The position numbers and the translations under genes were made by a program. A stretch of DNA of 64,000 bases from Physcomitrium patens (taxonomy: Eukaryota > Streptophyta > Bryopsida > Funariales > Funariaceae), in assembly GCF_000002425.4 (NCBI RefSeq), contig NC_037261.1:434001-498000 (forward strand). Reading direction: 5' to 3'. The notes beneath the pieces are model-generated. The model saw nothing but the letters and a program-made list of their open reading frames with translations. It searched no databases and was not told the origin of the DNA. Positions 36,577 to 49,678 of this stretch are shown piece by piece (the stretch's first letter is position 1; each line of letters opens with the position of its first letter).

Positions 36577-39500
36577 ATGGAAAACGTCTCCAGCAGAAGA
36601 AGTATGAACACAGGCTCCGCAAGCTCTCTGCTCATGGATACCTGCAAATTGATCCCGCTGTGGTTGCATTACGCATTTTTGCTGGCATCCCTTGGTGCAG
36701 TTCTCGTGAATGGACAAGGCAGCTTAAGGATCTCCTTCACAGAGATGCCCTTGAGCATTTCTTCCAGCAGGAACACAACATTCCGCTTCGATGTAATGGA
36801 CAAAAACGGTTTCAATCCTTGTACTGATCAGCAGTGTTCGTTCCGATGCAAGGTGTGTGTCGGTTTTTTGAAATTTACATACTGATTTAGGATTAAGCTT
36901 CGAGATCGATGCACTCGTAAGACTTGGAAGCATATATGCTTGAATGTGGTTCTTGTGTAACTAATGCTAAGTAAGTGGATTATCATAATTCTTTGATTCC
37001 ATGAAATTAGTGTCATAGGAGGTAGCTGACGGCATTTAATGGCAAAATTCCGAGCTACTCGTCAATTACGAACCACAGCAGGGAAATTCCTAACAGAACA
37101 AAGCATTTGAGGTAGTATGTTTTACATGTTGAAAAAGCCACCGTATCAACGCCAGTTGGGAGCGTGTGCAGCTAGATCAATCTGCCTTTCAAGACTGTCA
37201 CGGGGGTCAAGCTTCCTTCCAAAACTTACCAGATGGCGAGCATGTTTTTTCCGCACTTGCACAGGTGCTGAATGGATCTCATGCATCATCAGAATTCAGT
37301 TGGATTGTGGGTAAGCACAGAAATACCAGACCAGTTGGCTTTCATTCATGTTGGCATGAAAACACCTGCCTTTCCTAATCAACCGACACACACCTTGCAT
37401 CGGAACGAACACTTGTTTCTTCTACCATCCAGCTTTACTTTCTTCTGGTAGGGTTGCTGCATTCGCAGGCTACGATGTAACCTTCCTCTGGACTTTCTTA
37501 GCCCCTCACAAAGCTATTCTTGTAATGTCTGTAGACACTATTCCTCCAACGGCTGTATTGGATGGAGGTCGCTCCTACTCAAACGAAATGAACGCTACCG
37601 TGAACATTTCTTTTAGCGAAAAGTGTGAAAATTTAGGAGGCTTTGTCTGCACGAACATCAGCTCTTGTGAGGTACATGGTGGAACGAATTTGATTCTGTA
37701 GCTAGTGCTTGTTTGACAAATTCCAAGTAGGGTTGATCAGAAAATGTATGGAGTGAATAGTCGTGTGCTGAAACTGGAGATATGGACTGATCAGTTTGAA
37801 ATGCTTGTGTCCAGCAGCTAAGCTTGGCGTTACCCATTTCGTTTTGAACGTCACGTACCTGACCTTGTGGTTTCTGGCTTGCTCAGCTACGGGTGTTCGG
37901 AGAGGGAACTGTTATCCCTTACACTCTGAAAGAAATAGAGAGGGGGCGAGTATACACTTTGGTTGTCGAGTTTTCCAGGGATGTTCCAAGAGGCAGAGTG
38001 GTTGTTGCGCTTGCGAGAAGTGCTTGTGCTGATGCAGCTGGAAACCTGTTCAAAAGGAAGGAGAATTCTTCGCTTGTCATTCACTATGGTATCAGAATTG
38101 ATCTTTCCACATTCTTAAATATTGCAGACTCGGTTTGATTTGACCTTACATTCTACCTATATTTTCTTGGAATTCCTTTCAAGTAGTGATTTGTAAGCGC
38201 CAATTTAATGTATGTTTTCTTCGATTCCGAAATGTGCAATCATCGATGAAGCTCTCCTAGTTTTACCTTAAATTCGAAAATGTCGGTCTGGAACATGATT
38301 TTCGTGATCCTGCCTACTATCTGTTAGATGTTGATGTGTTTGAAACTGAAAATATGGATGGTTTTGACTCGCTTTCGCTGTTGGTCTGCAGATCGAACTG
38401 CACCGATTGTGAATTTGTGGACCGCTGTTCCTGATTTCGATATTGCAATTGGTAGTGAACATCGAACGATTCAAGTCACTAACAAAGCCTCCAATCTCAG
38501 AGTCTATTTGGACTTCAATGAGCCTATCACCACGACTGCTGAAGGGCTGTTGGGTCTGCTGAATGTGAGCAGTGGTGTTCTCACTGCAACGCATCGTAGA
38601 ACAGCTTCAAATCGGCGTTTTGGTTATCTGGTAAGCTAAAGCGCCTTGGTATTCTCTTACAGTAACATGTCAACTTCCAGAGATAAGGCTTGGAATAGCC
38701 TAAGAATTGTGTCAACTTCTAGAGAGGAGGCATATTTCTTAGAGCAACTTTCTTACACGCAGATCACTTCCGTGGAAAAGTCTTTGGAGATTGTACCCAA
38801 GTAAACTATCTCTATTCATAAATTCATGTCCTAATTGTGCAGCTGAGCAACGTCGGCAAAGTTTCAGTGGTGACCATAACTCTTCCAGGCAACGTGGTTG
38901 CCACTAGGTATGGTACACTAGTGCCGAGCATCAGCAGTACAACATTTCTATATGGTACAGTCTCAAAGCCTAATCACTTCTTAATAAACGATTATTGGGG
39001 GTCTTTCTTCTTCATCGTGTAGCTGAAAAATTCTTTGCATCAACATCTGCCCAGCTGCAAAGGTTGAGATTGATATATTATTTCAAATTAATAAACTGCT
39101 GAGTTTGTGCTCTAAACATTATGCACGATTTGTTTGTTGTTGTTTTTGAAATGCAGATATGGAGAGACCAGAGGTGCGTCTCATCACGTCCTCTCCTGCA
39201 AAGACGAAGAATCATATTGTGCCCATTGAAGTGCTTTTCACAGAAGCTGTCTTCGGATTCAACTCTTCGGGTGTATTAGTGTCAGGGGGAGCATTGACAA
39301 GGCAGGTGCATGAAGATCTATTGCACGTCGAGTCTCCTAATTAGAAAGCGCTCTAATACGCATCATGTGATATTGTTGTAATACTCAAGAAAACACAATT
39401 TAGAAAAAAACCAGGAGATAAATGATAACGAAAACAAAAATAAATGATAAATAAGTATTCCGCTGCTGATCACAAGTCTCCGCTGCAGCTTTAGAGAAGT

Positions 39501-42500
39501 ATCAAAAAACACGTATGCACTGGAAGTGTATGCGGTGGATGACAACGTCGTGTCAGCCGTTGTGCCTGAAAGCCAATGTGTGGATGTTGCGGGAAACTCC
39601 AACTTGGCGTCATCCATTTTACAAGTGCGACATTGTAAGCTTCTTTTGCCAAGCAGCAATGTCTTTGCTTGCTTGCAAATGTAACTTAAGTTATATGCGT
39701 GATGATACTAAATGCGTGATGGCAACTTTGAAAAGTATTTCAGTACAATTCAAGCCTGCAAGATTGAAGGTGTGCCTGATGTGCCAGATACAACACCAGC
39801 TGTCTCAGTTGGCCTGTGTTACTTAACAACGGCGGGTTTGTTATCCACTGCTTTCGTGTCGGGAGTTCTTACGGTCTCCTCTACAATTCTTGCGGCTGTT
39901 GGGGCTTTATCTAACGGAGAACCTGGGTCGATTAGAAATGACCCATCAAGGAACTTTTTGGTACGTGCTGTGGTAGTTTCTGTTTCTGTTTCTGTTTCTG
40001 CGAGACTTTGAAGATGCTAGACGCCATTGATAGTGGGTCCTTCCGAGTATTCGTTTATGTGGTCACTGGTCACAGCAGCAGCAATGAACGGTTCCTCTTT
40101 TGTAATTGGATGGTGTGTGGTTCAACAGAAAATGACCTAATTAGGGGATTTGGATTTAGGATGTTCAGAAACAAGCCTAATAGACTTTGTAGGTTTAGCA
40201 ACTTGTAGCATTGACGTAAACTCTCTGTTGCGAGTTGCAGGGCATGGCATGCCATCTTCAAATTTTTGCTCTGTCAGACTGGTTATCTGTGAGCCTTCCC
40301 ATAGAGTATCGGGAGGTGACTAACGGTCTGCAATGGCTGATACCACATCTGAGAACCCCGTGGCAAGATAACCAGAAAATGTCCAACGCTGGATTTGAGA
40401 TCGAGCACGAGGTTATGACCAGCATCCCAAGGATAATTAGAAACTCGTTTGGAAGGAAACGACGATTACTTGCAACGGGAACCAGTTATGGTTCAACTCT
40501 TGTTCATAGAGGACGCATGCTGGGAACCAACACGACAATGTATGGACCCGCTTTTCAACACCAAGATTACGAACTTTATTTCCTGGTAGGGCTCTCCCTC
40601 TCCTGCGTCTTTTCTTTGAAGATCTCCACCGGTAAAGTTTTCGGGATCTGATGTTTGTCCTGCTCCTAAACACTGCATTTGATCAATGCTGTTGTCATCA
40701 CATCTAAGCCTGTCAAGAACACATTAGGCTAGCTCATGTAAATGCACATGGTTTCCAGTCAACGTGCTGCGAAGCTTTGTTTGCTTCTAGGGATTTTTTT
40801 TTTCCAGTTAATTTACAGAGAGAAATATCTACAGTAGCTATCGAGGTTGATCACCTAAGTTTTAGAACTCCTTCACTTTGCAGAATCCATGGCCAGGAAT
40901 GAGCAGCATGAAGAAAAGAAAGTATTCGGGGTAAGCTAAGAACTACTCAAATTTCTGAGTGATAGCATTTGTTGTGACGGAGGAAAATGAAGTGTGAGAA
41001 TCGCATGCCAAACAGTTCTACGTTTGATCATAGGTGATCAAACCACAGTCGCTACCCTTCACTCCTTGTGGTTGACATCTTTGGTTTTGCCCACACCTTG
41101 CAATCGGTCTGTTGATTCTGTTGCAGATGGCAGGATTTCGAGAGGAACATCTTCTGGATTTGTGTGGTCGGTGGAAGCTTTTGCCTCCTACACATACTTG
41201 TTTTGCAATTCCTACGCAGACGGTCAAAATCATCTCTCCGAGGAGCTCTTATTTTTCCACGGCCTGAGCTTTTCTTCTTGGTTCTTGTAATGCCTGGCCT
41301 CTGCCAAGCGTCTGCATTCATCATCAGAGGTCAGCAAAAAAAACATTCTTCGGTCCAGTATTTCAATACATCATGTGTAACATATTAGCCATGCCCTATG
41401 TAGACAACAGCGTCAATCTTCTTCAGGTGTTGTAATTGATAGAAATGACTTTCTAATGGTTTCATTCACTCCAATCCATGCAGGTGGCACAACTGTTGGC
41501 ATTGCAATTGGTGTCCTCCTGCTCTCAATCCCAGGAGTTTTCTTGCTCTGTTTGATAATTCTCGTTGTTCACGGAGTCTGCTTTCGAGCACTAGTACAGT
41601 ATAAGGAATTCCGTCCCCGGGATCACAGCAATGTCTCCTCTCAAATCCAAACCAACCGAGGTCTTGTAACATACCTCACAGGCACAGGATTTCCAGGAAT
41701 GTGGGTTCGGAGGAGTCGTCTCGCACTGACGTTCTTGCCGAGGTACGGGCTATTCTTTGAGGATCGCAAAGGCCCTCCCAGGATCATCGCTGTGGAAATT
41801 GCTCACAAGTACAACAACAACAACAGCACGAGGGATGGAATAGGCAACATCGTTGATAGCGTTGACACCGATGAAAATGATAGTGATGAAGTGGAGGCAT
41901 CTTGTTTCAATCAGGCAGTGGGCTGTGCTCGAGCAGCTTACATCCTGCTGGACCTTTCTCGACGAATCGCTCTTGGCGTGCTGTTTGGGGCGTATCCGCG
42001 GTCAGATCAATCTTGGAGCCAAACTGGGCTGGTCTTTGGGATCCATCTCGTGCAGCTCTTGTACCTCGTGCTGGTCAAGCCTTACAGAAAAAGAAGTGTA
42101 CAACTAGTTGAAACCATCTCTCTACTCTGTGAAGTGGGGGTTTTCTCAATGGCCTTAGCGCTGCTCGCTAAAGGGGACCCAACAGAGAACCATTTCGCCA
42201 TTGGAATTCTGATGATTGCGTTCCTGCTCATCAGTTTTGTGGCGGAGCTGGTGAATGAATGGTACGCAATCATGAAGCAACTTTTGCATCTGTCAACAAT
42301 ACAAGAGCCTTCTCTGAAGGAGGGCCTCAAAATGCTAGCAGGTGAGTGATCGTTTGTTCAAGTAAAGAATCCTATGTGTAGTTCTTAGGCCTCATTATGA
42401 AACGTGAGTACCATGAGAAAGGCAATTGTGGCGCTCGGCTTTACACCGTACCTCAACGTCGACGAGTACTCGTCGATTCCTCCAGATTGTGTCTTCATTT

Positions 42501-43366
42501 TCTGAACCCTTTCAAACAAATTTGCAGGAGGCATTATAATCCCATTCATGCCGCGTTTCACATGGTCAAGATTCATAAACTTCCCTCCGCCACCTCCGAC
42601 TGGAACGGCACCCCAGCTTTCTTCCTCACGATCCATCAAAGGAGAAAATGCGCCACGGGGTACGCTGGAAAGACATATACAAGATAGCACAGCCCACCTG
42701 GGCAGCCCACTGGAAATCGCCACAACTCCTGGAGCTTTTATCTCTCTGTACCATCCTGAATCGCCAGCGTTTATCGATCCCAGATCCTATCGAGGTAAAT
42801 CAAGGGATGGAGACAGTGGTCCACCCTCAGGGGAACTTCGACAAGAAGAAGCTCAGAAAACGTGGAGCAGTAAGAGAGCTATCGAGGGAAAGAAATCAAA
42901 AGGTTCGAGCAAGGACAACAAAACTGAGGAGCTGAGGATGTTGAGGGAGCTTGCTAAGGCAAGCTTTTCTCGGCGGACAAGAGATGACGATTGTGGAGCG
43001 GAGCAAGGGGTGGGCACATACAGGGAAGGAATGGGCACCCCTGTCGGTGCTTTCTCTCCAGCTGGAAGCCCACAGAGAAGGGGACAGAAACGATATGCCC
43101 GGCGCAGGAGGGAGTTCCAGGGAGTCCCTCAGAAATCCATGGTAGGCTACACCGACGACTCCGTCTCGGAGGCCACTTCTGAGGTTGATACTCTTCACGA
43201 AGACCCTCCATCTCTGCCAGATCCCAATACCTTAGCTGATTCAGCAGCACCTTTTGTGGCATCCTCCTCTACAAGTAACAAAGGTTCAGGTCACGGCGAA
43301 AGTCTACCTTCGAACCTGCCATTCCGTGAACTTGGAATTGCAATTCGACCTCTCGAGGAACGCTGA
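36577..43366 (+). CDS. Conserved plant membrane protein with Ig-like ectodomain and multi-pass C-terminal half, function unknown
   Basis: Coding exons: 36577-36852, 37172-37310, 37535-37671, 37887-38088, 38392-38630, 38843-38954, 39157-39301, 39489-39634, 39788-39960, 40241-40585, 40884-40930, 41127-41329, 41484-42341, 42528-43366; about 1286 residues. Order: signal peptide (hydrophobic 25-46); a bacterial-type Ig-like module (CSFRCKLDQSAF, LPDGEHVF, WIVDTIPPT, about 87-145); further beta-rich repeats with SFSEKC, FNEPI and FGFNSSGVLVSGG to about 465; then about eight hydrophobic segments (about 467-505, 530-545, 661-681, 697-715, 725-757 and three or four to about 985); and a basic, Ser/Pro-rich cytosolic tail (about 1008-1286). 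I recall closely similar uncharacterised proteins in flowering plants, so it is an old land-plant family. A surface receptor or channel-like role is only a guess. The seventh intron is probably GC-AG. The start is the first ATG before the signal peptide; Met10 or Met20 are alternatives. Confidence 0.85.
39302..39488 (+). other. Probable GC-AG intron in the Ig-like membrane protein gene
   Basis: Splicing at ACA AG|GC (donor 39302) to the cag acceptor at 39486-39488 keeps the frame and gives GGALTSFREVSKNTYALEV, matching the family pattern. The nearby GT donor, three bases downstream of the GC, would put a stop directly after the junction. Confidence 0.7.
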
Positions 43367-45986
43367 AAACCCTAACATTCTTTCCCTATGACGGCAAGGA
43401 CTGCACAGTCTAGTGATTCTCTTCATACTACTTAAATGCAGTCCTCGGTACACTCCGTAGAAGCATACGAGATTCTTGGTAATCGGAATCACCGCACTCC
43501 AGACGCCCTAATTCTGCAGGGATGATGGGCCTTACGCCTGCAGCAATGCACATAGTCAGGCTTTCTACAAACTTGGCTGTGGGGACGACTCGAATCTATT
43601 TCTCAGAATTCTGCGCAAGATTGACTGGCGCTAACGATCATGGCAGAGATTCAGGAAACAAGGTCTCTAAGCTGAACATATTCTTTTCGCAGGACACAAC
43701 GGGAAGACTTCGTGCGCAATCTACGCAGATAAATAGGGCAAAAAGGCTGTAGGGATTATTTGCTGATACTTCAGGTGTAATCTCCAATATTGAGAGATTG
43801 CCTAAACACGGTCGTTCTCAGGCTCCTGGTGCAGACAGAATCTCTAGCCGACTTGTCTCATTGACAGTGAAGACTGAACATGATTCAGTACAAATTTTCT
43901 TGACGTTCCAATTCTTTTTGTTATCCTTTTCATGTTATGACTTAGAGGTCTTGGATGTTTGTGGAGGGTATTGATAAGTAATAAATCTGATGTACCAGCT
44001 CCTCCGTGATACTCGTAATATGAAACCCAATGAGTTGATGACATACATTTTAATTCTATTGCGTGATGCAAGCCTCTAGAGGCGTTGTAATGCAAATCAA
44101 AGCGGTTTCTGGCTGAAACAAAAAGCTTGAATGGAGAGTGGTTTACATCCGCCTCGCAATTTCAAGCGGAAGCATTCATGGTACACTGGGTGAATGTATG
44201 CACCTCACTTTGGTTGATCAATGACAAATTTTTCCAGAGGTTGTTCCCTCTCCTGGAACATCTTTATTGAAATAACCCAACATAGTTATGGCAATAGTGA
44301 TTGCATTGATAATCGCAGATCGTAATCTAACGTGCTCTACATCATGAAGTTGGAGATGAGGAATCCCGGAAGAGTGAAACTGACTATCGTGCAATGCGAC
44401 TCATACCAAACAGACTCATAGATCCATAGCGGAAGCATCGGCAGTAACGGCGCTTGCCGTTGAGTTCCAATGTAGATCTTTGACTTGGGAAGACAAGAAG
44501 AGCCGTAGCTGATTGCAAGTTGCTTATCTCTGAAAGCGGCTTTGCCTCCCCCCAAGCGATTCAAGCAAGGTTCACACGTAAATGAAAACTTGGAGACGCC
44601 CACCGCAACAGGAATCGAGTTCAGTTAGTTTCTAATTTAGAACCAACCACCCAATCCAAATAGTAGTAGGTGGAAAAAATTCCCATTCGTCTGGTGTTAT
44701 GGCCGGGGAAGGAAGGTGCGACGGAGTCATTGAGGCACATTCCATATCATCCAACTCGAACTTCAATAGCATAGGGCACGTATTGCCGTAGATCTATCTG
44801 AAGAATAGATCCCCTGCCCCTGCCCCTGCCCCTACCCCTACCATTCGGCACGCACTTCGGTCGCGGATTTGGCGCCCACTCGACCTACATTTCGCGCTAT
44901 CAACATGATTTTTTGGTCCTCTTCTTCTGCTTTATTTGAGCAATTTCTGTGCACGTGGTTTTGCATGATAATTTGGCTTGATCATGTGGGTCGGGCAATT
45001 GTAGGTGGTGATAGTGGGAGTTGTTGGAGTTGGTGGCGTTGGTGGCGTTGGCAGAGGCCGACGTTCTCCTCTGTCTCCTAGAATCGCTCTGCAAAATGCG
45101 GCGGTTGTTGTAGGAGTCAGAGAATGCGTCGTAAAGGATCTATTCCTCGCAGTTGGGTTTCATTGAGTCCGCGATTCAGTGGCGAATTGTGAGAATCTTG
45201 ACGTACAGATACGGCGGAGATGCGAGGGATAGGTTAGGTGGGATTTCGGAATAGCGAGGAGAAATGGGTTCTCATTTAGGGAATGTGCTATTGTGTCGTT
45301 TTTTTTCGGATAATGTGCAGCAAGGCCACCCCTGTATGATTCTGTTGAATCTGCTTCAAAACTTGAACCGACTGCAATGTAAGCCCAAGGAATTGAATAG
45401 TGATGTTTGGCTTTCAGAGACAGAGTTGTAAATTTGGGGTGTAGCAAGTCTCGTGGAGCCATTCTCAATGTGCACTTGAATGTAATCCAGCTGGGATCTT
45501 GCTCCGATGTTCAATGCGCCTCGGATCACACCTTATACTATACAGCTAGAATGCTGATTTCAAGAACTCTCCTGTGTATATTATGAGATGGATTGCAGTC
45601 TTTTCGTCACTCGGTACACCAACTGGTGAACACAAGTTTTGAGTTAGATCCATTGGTAGGAGAGTGCTTTAGGTTTGTGATCTGCATTGATCAATGCATC
45701 TCAGGATTCAGAGATTTTTCGAGCCCAGAGTATCTGCGGTTGTCCTCGAAACGTTGCGTTCACTATGATGCTATGCAAGCTGACACGTGATGAACGCTAG
45801 AATTTCGCTTTGGAAACCGAAACCTCATGAATTGTCTTCAGAGTTTTTGACTCCGAAAAAAAAGCATGTGGTTGTAGGGTTGCTTTGGCTACAAAGAGTC
45901 TCTGTTTCATTTCACCTCAATTGCTCTACAGAGCTTACTTCAGGTCCTTGTTGGCGACTGGTTCCCGCTGGGACTGCCCTTAGAAA
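43367..45986. other. Intergenic DNA between the Ig-like gene and the glycosyltransferase gene, including the latter's 5' leader
   Basis: Gene-like composition throughout. The first few hundred bases are probable 3' UTR of the upstream gene. A (CCCCTR)5 repeat lies at 44811-44840 and a (TTGGTGGCG)-like run at about 45030-45055. The final 400 bases before 45987 probably include the leader of the next gene. No additional coding frame was supported. Confidence 0.5.
44811..44840 (+). repeat. (CCCCTG/CCCCTA)5 hexanucleotide repeat
   Basis: Five tandem C4TR units. Superficially telomere-like but short, and not the plant TTTAGGG repeat. Confidence 0.9.
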
Positions 45987-48226
45987 ATGATGAGAGTAGG
46001 TTCTCTGTCTCAGAGCAGGTTGCCTACATCGTCACGATTCTCTAGAAGTGCTGAGAAGGCTGCGTATGAGATGAGGAAGCTGATGCAAGTATCGCTTTCT
46101 GTGTCCAACATGGAACAGAGATGGATTCTGTCATTGTTGGCCAGTGCCATGATCTCTATTGCACTCCTACTACTAGCAAATCTCACATGGGGATTCCGTG
46201 GCTATCAACCTGTTCTCTCGGTGCAACGAAGCAGATATTCTAATCAGCTTCAAAGTACTCTAGAGATTACCAACAATAGGACAATGGCTATCCTGCCGCC
46301 TCCACCCAAGCTTGCGTACTTGATATCAGGCACTAAAGGTGACGGTCGCCGGATGCAACGATTACTTCGGGCCTTGTACCACCCCCACAATTATTATCTT
46401 CTCCACTTGGATCTTGAAGCACCCATGCGTGAACGCGCGGAGTTGGTGTGGCATGTGAAGAAACAGCTCGTGTACGAAGAGGTGATGAATGTATTCGTGA
46501 TTGGGAAGTCTAATTTGGTGACATACAGAGGACCAACAATGGTCGCTGCAACGTTACATGGAGCCGCTATCTTGCTCAGAAAAGCCAAGGATTGGGATTG
46601 GTTCATTAATCTGAGCGCATCGGACTATCCTCTGGTCACTCAAGATGGTGAGTTGTATTTCTCTTGGCTTCAATGTTTGTGTTTTTCCTTTCGTTATTTA
46701 TGGTGCCTATTCTCCTCTTCGCAGTTGCTTGAGTAATCTATTGGGATCATTGTTTATTCATCAATTACATAGAAAATTAGCTTCTTTGAAAACGTGTTGG
46801 TACCCCACACTTTTTCAATCACCTCGAATACTTCATGGCATCACTCATACCTGATGTCACCATCTGGAATACCCTTGTTGAACTCGTCCACTGTGAATGC
46901 AGATCTTCTTCACGTTTTCTCATACTTGCCAAAGGACCTCAATTTCATCGAGCATACAAGTGCTTTAGGTTGGAAAGAGTAAGTAGAACATCTTTGTATC
47001 TGACTTAAAAATCTCGACCTATTTGTTGACGAAATTTCATCAGGCAATTAACCTCGTAAGCAGGTAGTTCCTGGTTTAAGCATTGAGCCTTATTTGGACT
47101 AAATAATGACGTCTTATATATGTTATATTCTCGTGCATTCCCCTGTGTAGTCCAGTTTGCGTTCAGAGTGTGTTTAATATACTTCAAAGTTGCAATTTTC
47201 AGTTCTTTGTGCAACAATGTCCGTATTGAGCACACACTGATTGTTGGTGTTGGATTCTACCAGGCATCACCGTGAATTCTGAATGACACGTATACTTGGT
47301 TTACATAATTGCAGGTTCCAGCGAGCGAGGCCCATCATCATGGACCCTGGACTGTATCAAAAAAAAAAAACTAACATCTATTGGACTACACAGAAGCGGG
47401 CCTCACCATCTGCATTTCGTTTGTTTACAGGTGTGGCTTCTCGTGCTGGGCTTAATTTATTTTCCCTCTGAAAGTCAACTTTTAAATGAATCCTGGATGA
47501 GCCCAACAGTTTCCAAGTAGCTTTATATATACACCATTGATGCCAATGTTTTCATTTTAGCATTGGACACAACATTTTTCTCGCTTCTGTGTACTTTTTG
47601 TTGACAGGTGCGAATTTTAGTTTACATAATGAGTCATGTTCGGAGATTGGTATGCCACACGTAGTGAAGGTACTCATAAGGTCCGAATTTGACTGTTGCT
47701 GGTCCTTTTTGCAGGCTCAGCATGGATCGCACTAACACGCTCATTCATGGAGTATTGCAATGTGGGTTGGGACAACCTCCCACGCACGGCATTGATGTAT
47801 TATACAAACTTTTTGTCGTCCCCTGAAGGCTACTTTCAGACTGTAATATGCAACAGCAGAGAATTTCGCAACACAACTGTCAATCATGATCTGCACTTCA
47901 TCGCATGGCACAATCCTCCCCGGCAACACCCAATAACCCTCTCCTTTACTTTCTATCGCAACATGACCAAGAGCGGCGCACCTTTTGCCCGGAAATTCGA
48001 CAAGGGCAGTGCAGTGTTGGATAAAATTGACAGAGAAATACTTAATCGGAGAATGAATGAATTCACTCCGGGTGGTTGGTGTATAGGCTTAAATGACGAT
48101 CCGTGTGGAGTTCGAGGAGATCCCACTTTATTGAGACCTGGACCAGGTTCACGCAGGTTTGAAGAGCTTGTGGTACGACTCCTCGCACATCCGAACTTCC
48201 GGTCACAGCAATGCGTGGGTACTTGA
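45987..48226 (+). CDS. GLCAT14: GT14-family beta-glucuronosyltransferase-like protein (GlcAT14 type), Golgi type II membrane protein
   Basis: Core-2/I-branching family (GT14). Characterised plant members add glucuronic acid to arabinogalactan-protein glycans in the Golgi. Exons: 45987-46647, 46903-46978, 47315-47430, 47715-48226; product 454 residues, close to the usual 420-450. A short basic cytosolic tail precedes a signal anchor (about 46-66), a stem, then the catalytic domain from about residue 102 (PPPKLAYLISGTKGDGRRM). Family blocks visible: YYLLHLDLEAP, YRGPTMVAATLHGA, WDWFINLSASDYPL, HVFSYLPKDLNFIEHTS, RARPIIMDPGLY, FTGSAWIALTRSFMEYC, NLPRTALMYYTNFLSSPEG, and FARKF near the end. All three introns preserve the frame (phases 1, 2, 1). 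Exon 3 contains a 12-A homopolymer coding QKKKT. It converges on the eRF1 gene. Family is firm; the exact acceptor glycan is inference. Confidence 0.93.
47359..47370 (+). repeat. 12-A homopolymer inside a coding exon
   Basis: Twelve A residues in exon 3 of the GT14 gene encode part of Gln-Lys-Lys-Lys-Thr. The frame is intact here, as the exon junctions on both sides agree with the protein family. Confidence 0.9.
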
Positions 48227-49678
48227 ACCAGGATTTCTAGATATTCAGGCTGTTTTACAGATTTTATAAAGATCCTTCTGCACAGTGCCCTCATCCAGGC
48301 TAGCGAAGCTGAGCAGGTCGTAGAGGTGCTTGCTGTGATCATAGTCACCTGCATACAAAATACATGATACAGGACCGAGAACGTGGTAACCATGTGTGGA
48401 TTAGAAAATGAAATACTTGGGAAATGGACAGATGAGCTCAAAGCTGAATTGTGATATTTTGTCCAACAATCAGCATGAAATCATTTGAACGCTTTCCTGA
48501 TTCGCACAGGTCTCGAGTCAAATAACCCTGCAGCTCAAGCATTTTTTTAATTTCATATAGTTATTGTGATTCTTTTTCTAGTAAGTTGTTGATGAGTTGA
48601 GTTTGCGAGAAATGTTCTTAGGGAGTTGAGAGTCAAATTTACTTGGCTATTATTGTGCAATTCTGGTCATGGACCTAGAATGCTCTTCGTGATCAGTAAA
48701 AGTTTCGAGTTGTGGAATACCATAGACTGCAGGAATGTATCAATACATTATCTATTCTCAAAACCTAGCATGTTAAAATTGAAGTAGCCTAAGAAATTAT
48801 GCTTGGATGATTTCGTATGGAAATGTATGTTTTATTCGTTTTGTGAAAATCGTTGTATAAAAATGGAAAAATAAAATATAAAAAAAACTATCCACGTAGA
48901 GTGTAATATAAGGTAATTTACATTCTATTCTTGGAATGAAATATATTCAGGTATGCAAGCGAAGATTAAAGAAATCTTAATTGAAATTCAATATTGCATA
49001 AGTTATTTTCTTTAAGTCAATCATTTCAGAAGTTTTGTTTGATTCAGTAACTACAACGAGTACTTTCTCATGAATTTGTATTCCAAAAATACATATCATT
49101 GAAATACTTAATAGAGAGAAATCATCAAAGTTATTAAATTATCTGAAGTTGGGCTATAGATAGCTCTCAACTGAAAGGGTTTGCACAAATTGTACACTAC
49201 GTGTGCTTCGTTCACTCTGGCCGCAGAAATCAAGATCTCATGGGCAATATACAGCAATGTAGCCTCAAAGCAACCAGAACAGTTACCAGTGCCTTGAACT
49301 AATCCCCGAACTTTGAGACAAAATTTCTGAGGATGCACCTCCATTTTGAGGGTGCACACATTGCCTACTCGCCACTCTTGCAATCTTCCTACTTACTCTA
49401 TTCTGTACAAGTTTGCAGAACACAACTTCAGCTCACATCCCGCTACCGAGGATTACCCGTAAAAAGTTGTGCCAAGAGCATACGTGCTAACAATGGAGCT
49501 TGGTCACAACTCCCACCAAATGCTTACTATAATTACATCCTAGACCCACTGAGATGAAAATATATCCACCGTGACCGTCTTTGTAACCTAGTGCAAGGTA
49601 AATTTGGTAGAAATAATTTTCCATTGAATTGCAGCCTAAATTGGAGTTCTTGAGGTCATACTAATCGCATATGTTCAT
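48227..49678. other. Intergenic DNA between two convergent genes (both 3' UTRs)
   Basis: The GT14 gene ends at 48226 on + and eRF1 ends at 49679 on -, so this holds both 3' UTRs. The middle (about 48520-49130) is AT-rich, with AATAAA-like hexamers near 48870. Open stretches at 49108-49557 have no recognisable motif. Confidence 0.55.

Noticed and set aside
39712-39787. Open frame leading into exon 9 of the Ig-like gene from 39712
   Set aside because: Only the acceptor at 39787 joins to the donor at 39635 in frame and yields the family motif VRHY-TTPAVS. The earlier part is intron.
42385-43262. Several antisense open frames opposite the last exons of the Ig-like gene
   Set aside because: The + frame continues the spliced protein to its stop. 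The antisense frames carry no motif.
44811-44840. C-rich hexamer repeat as interstitial telomere sequence
   Set aside because: The units are CCCCTG/CCCCTA, not the plant TTTAGGG complement, and there are only five.
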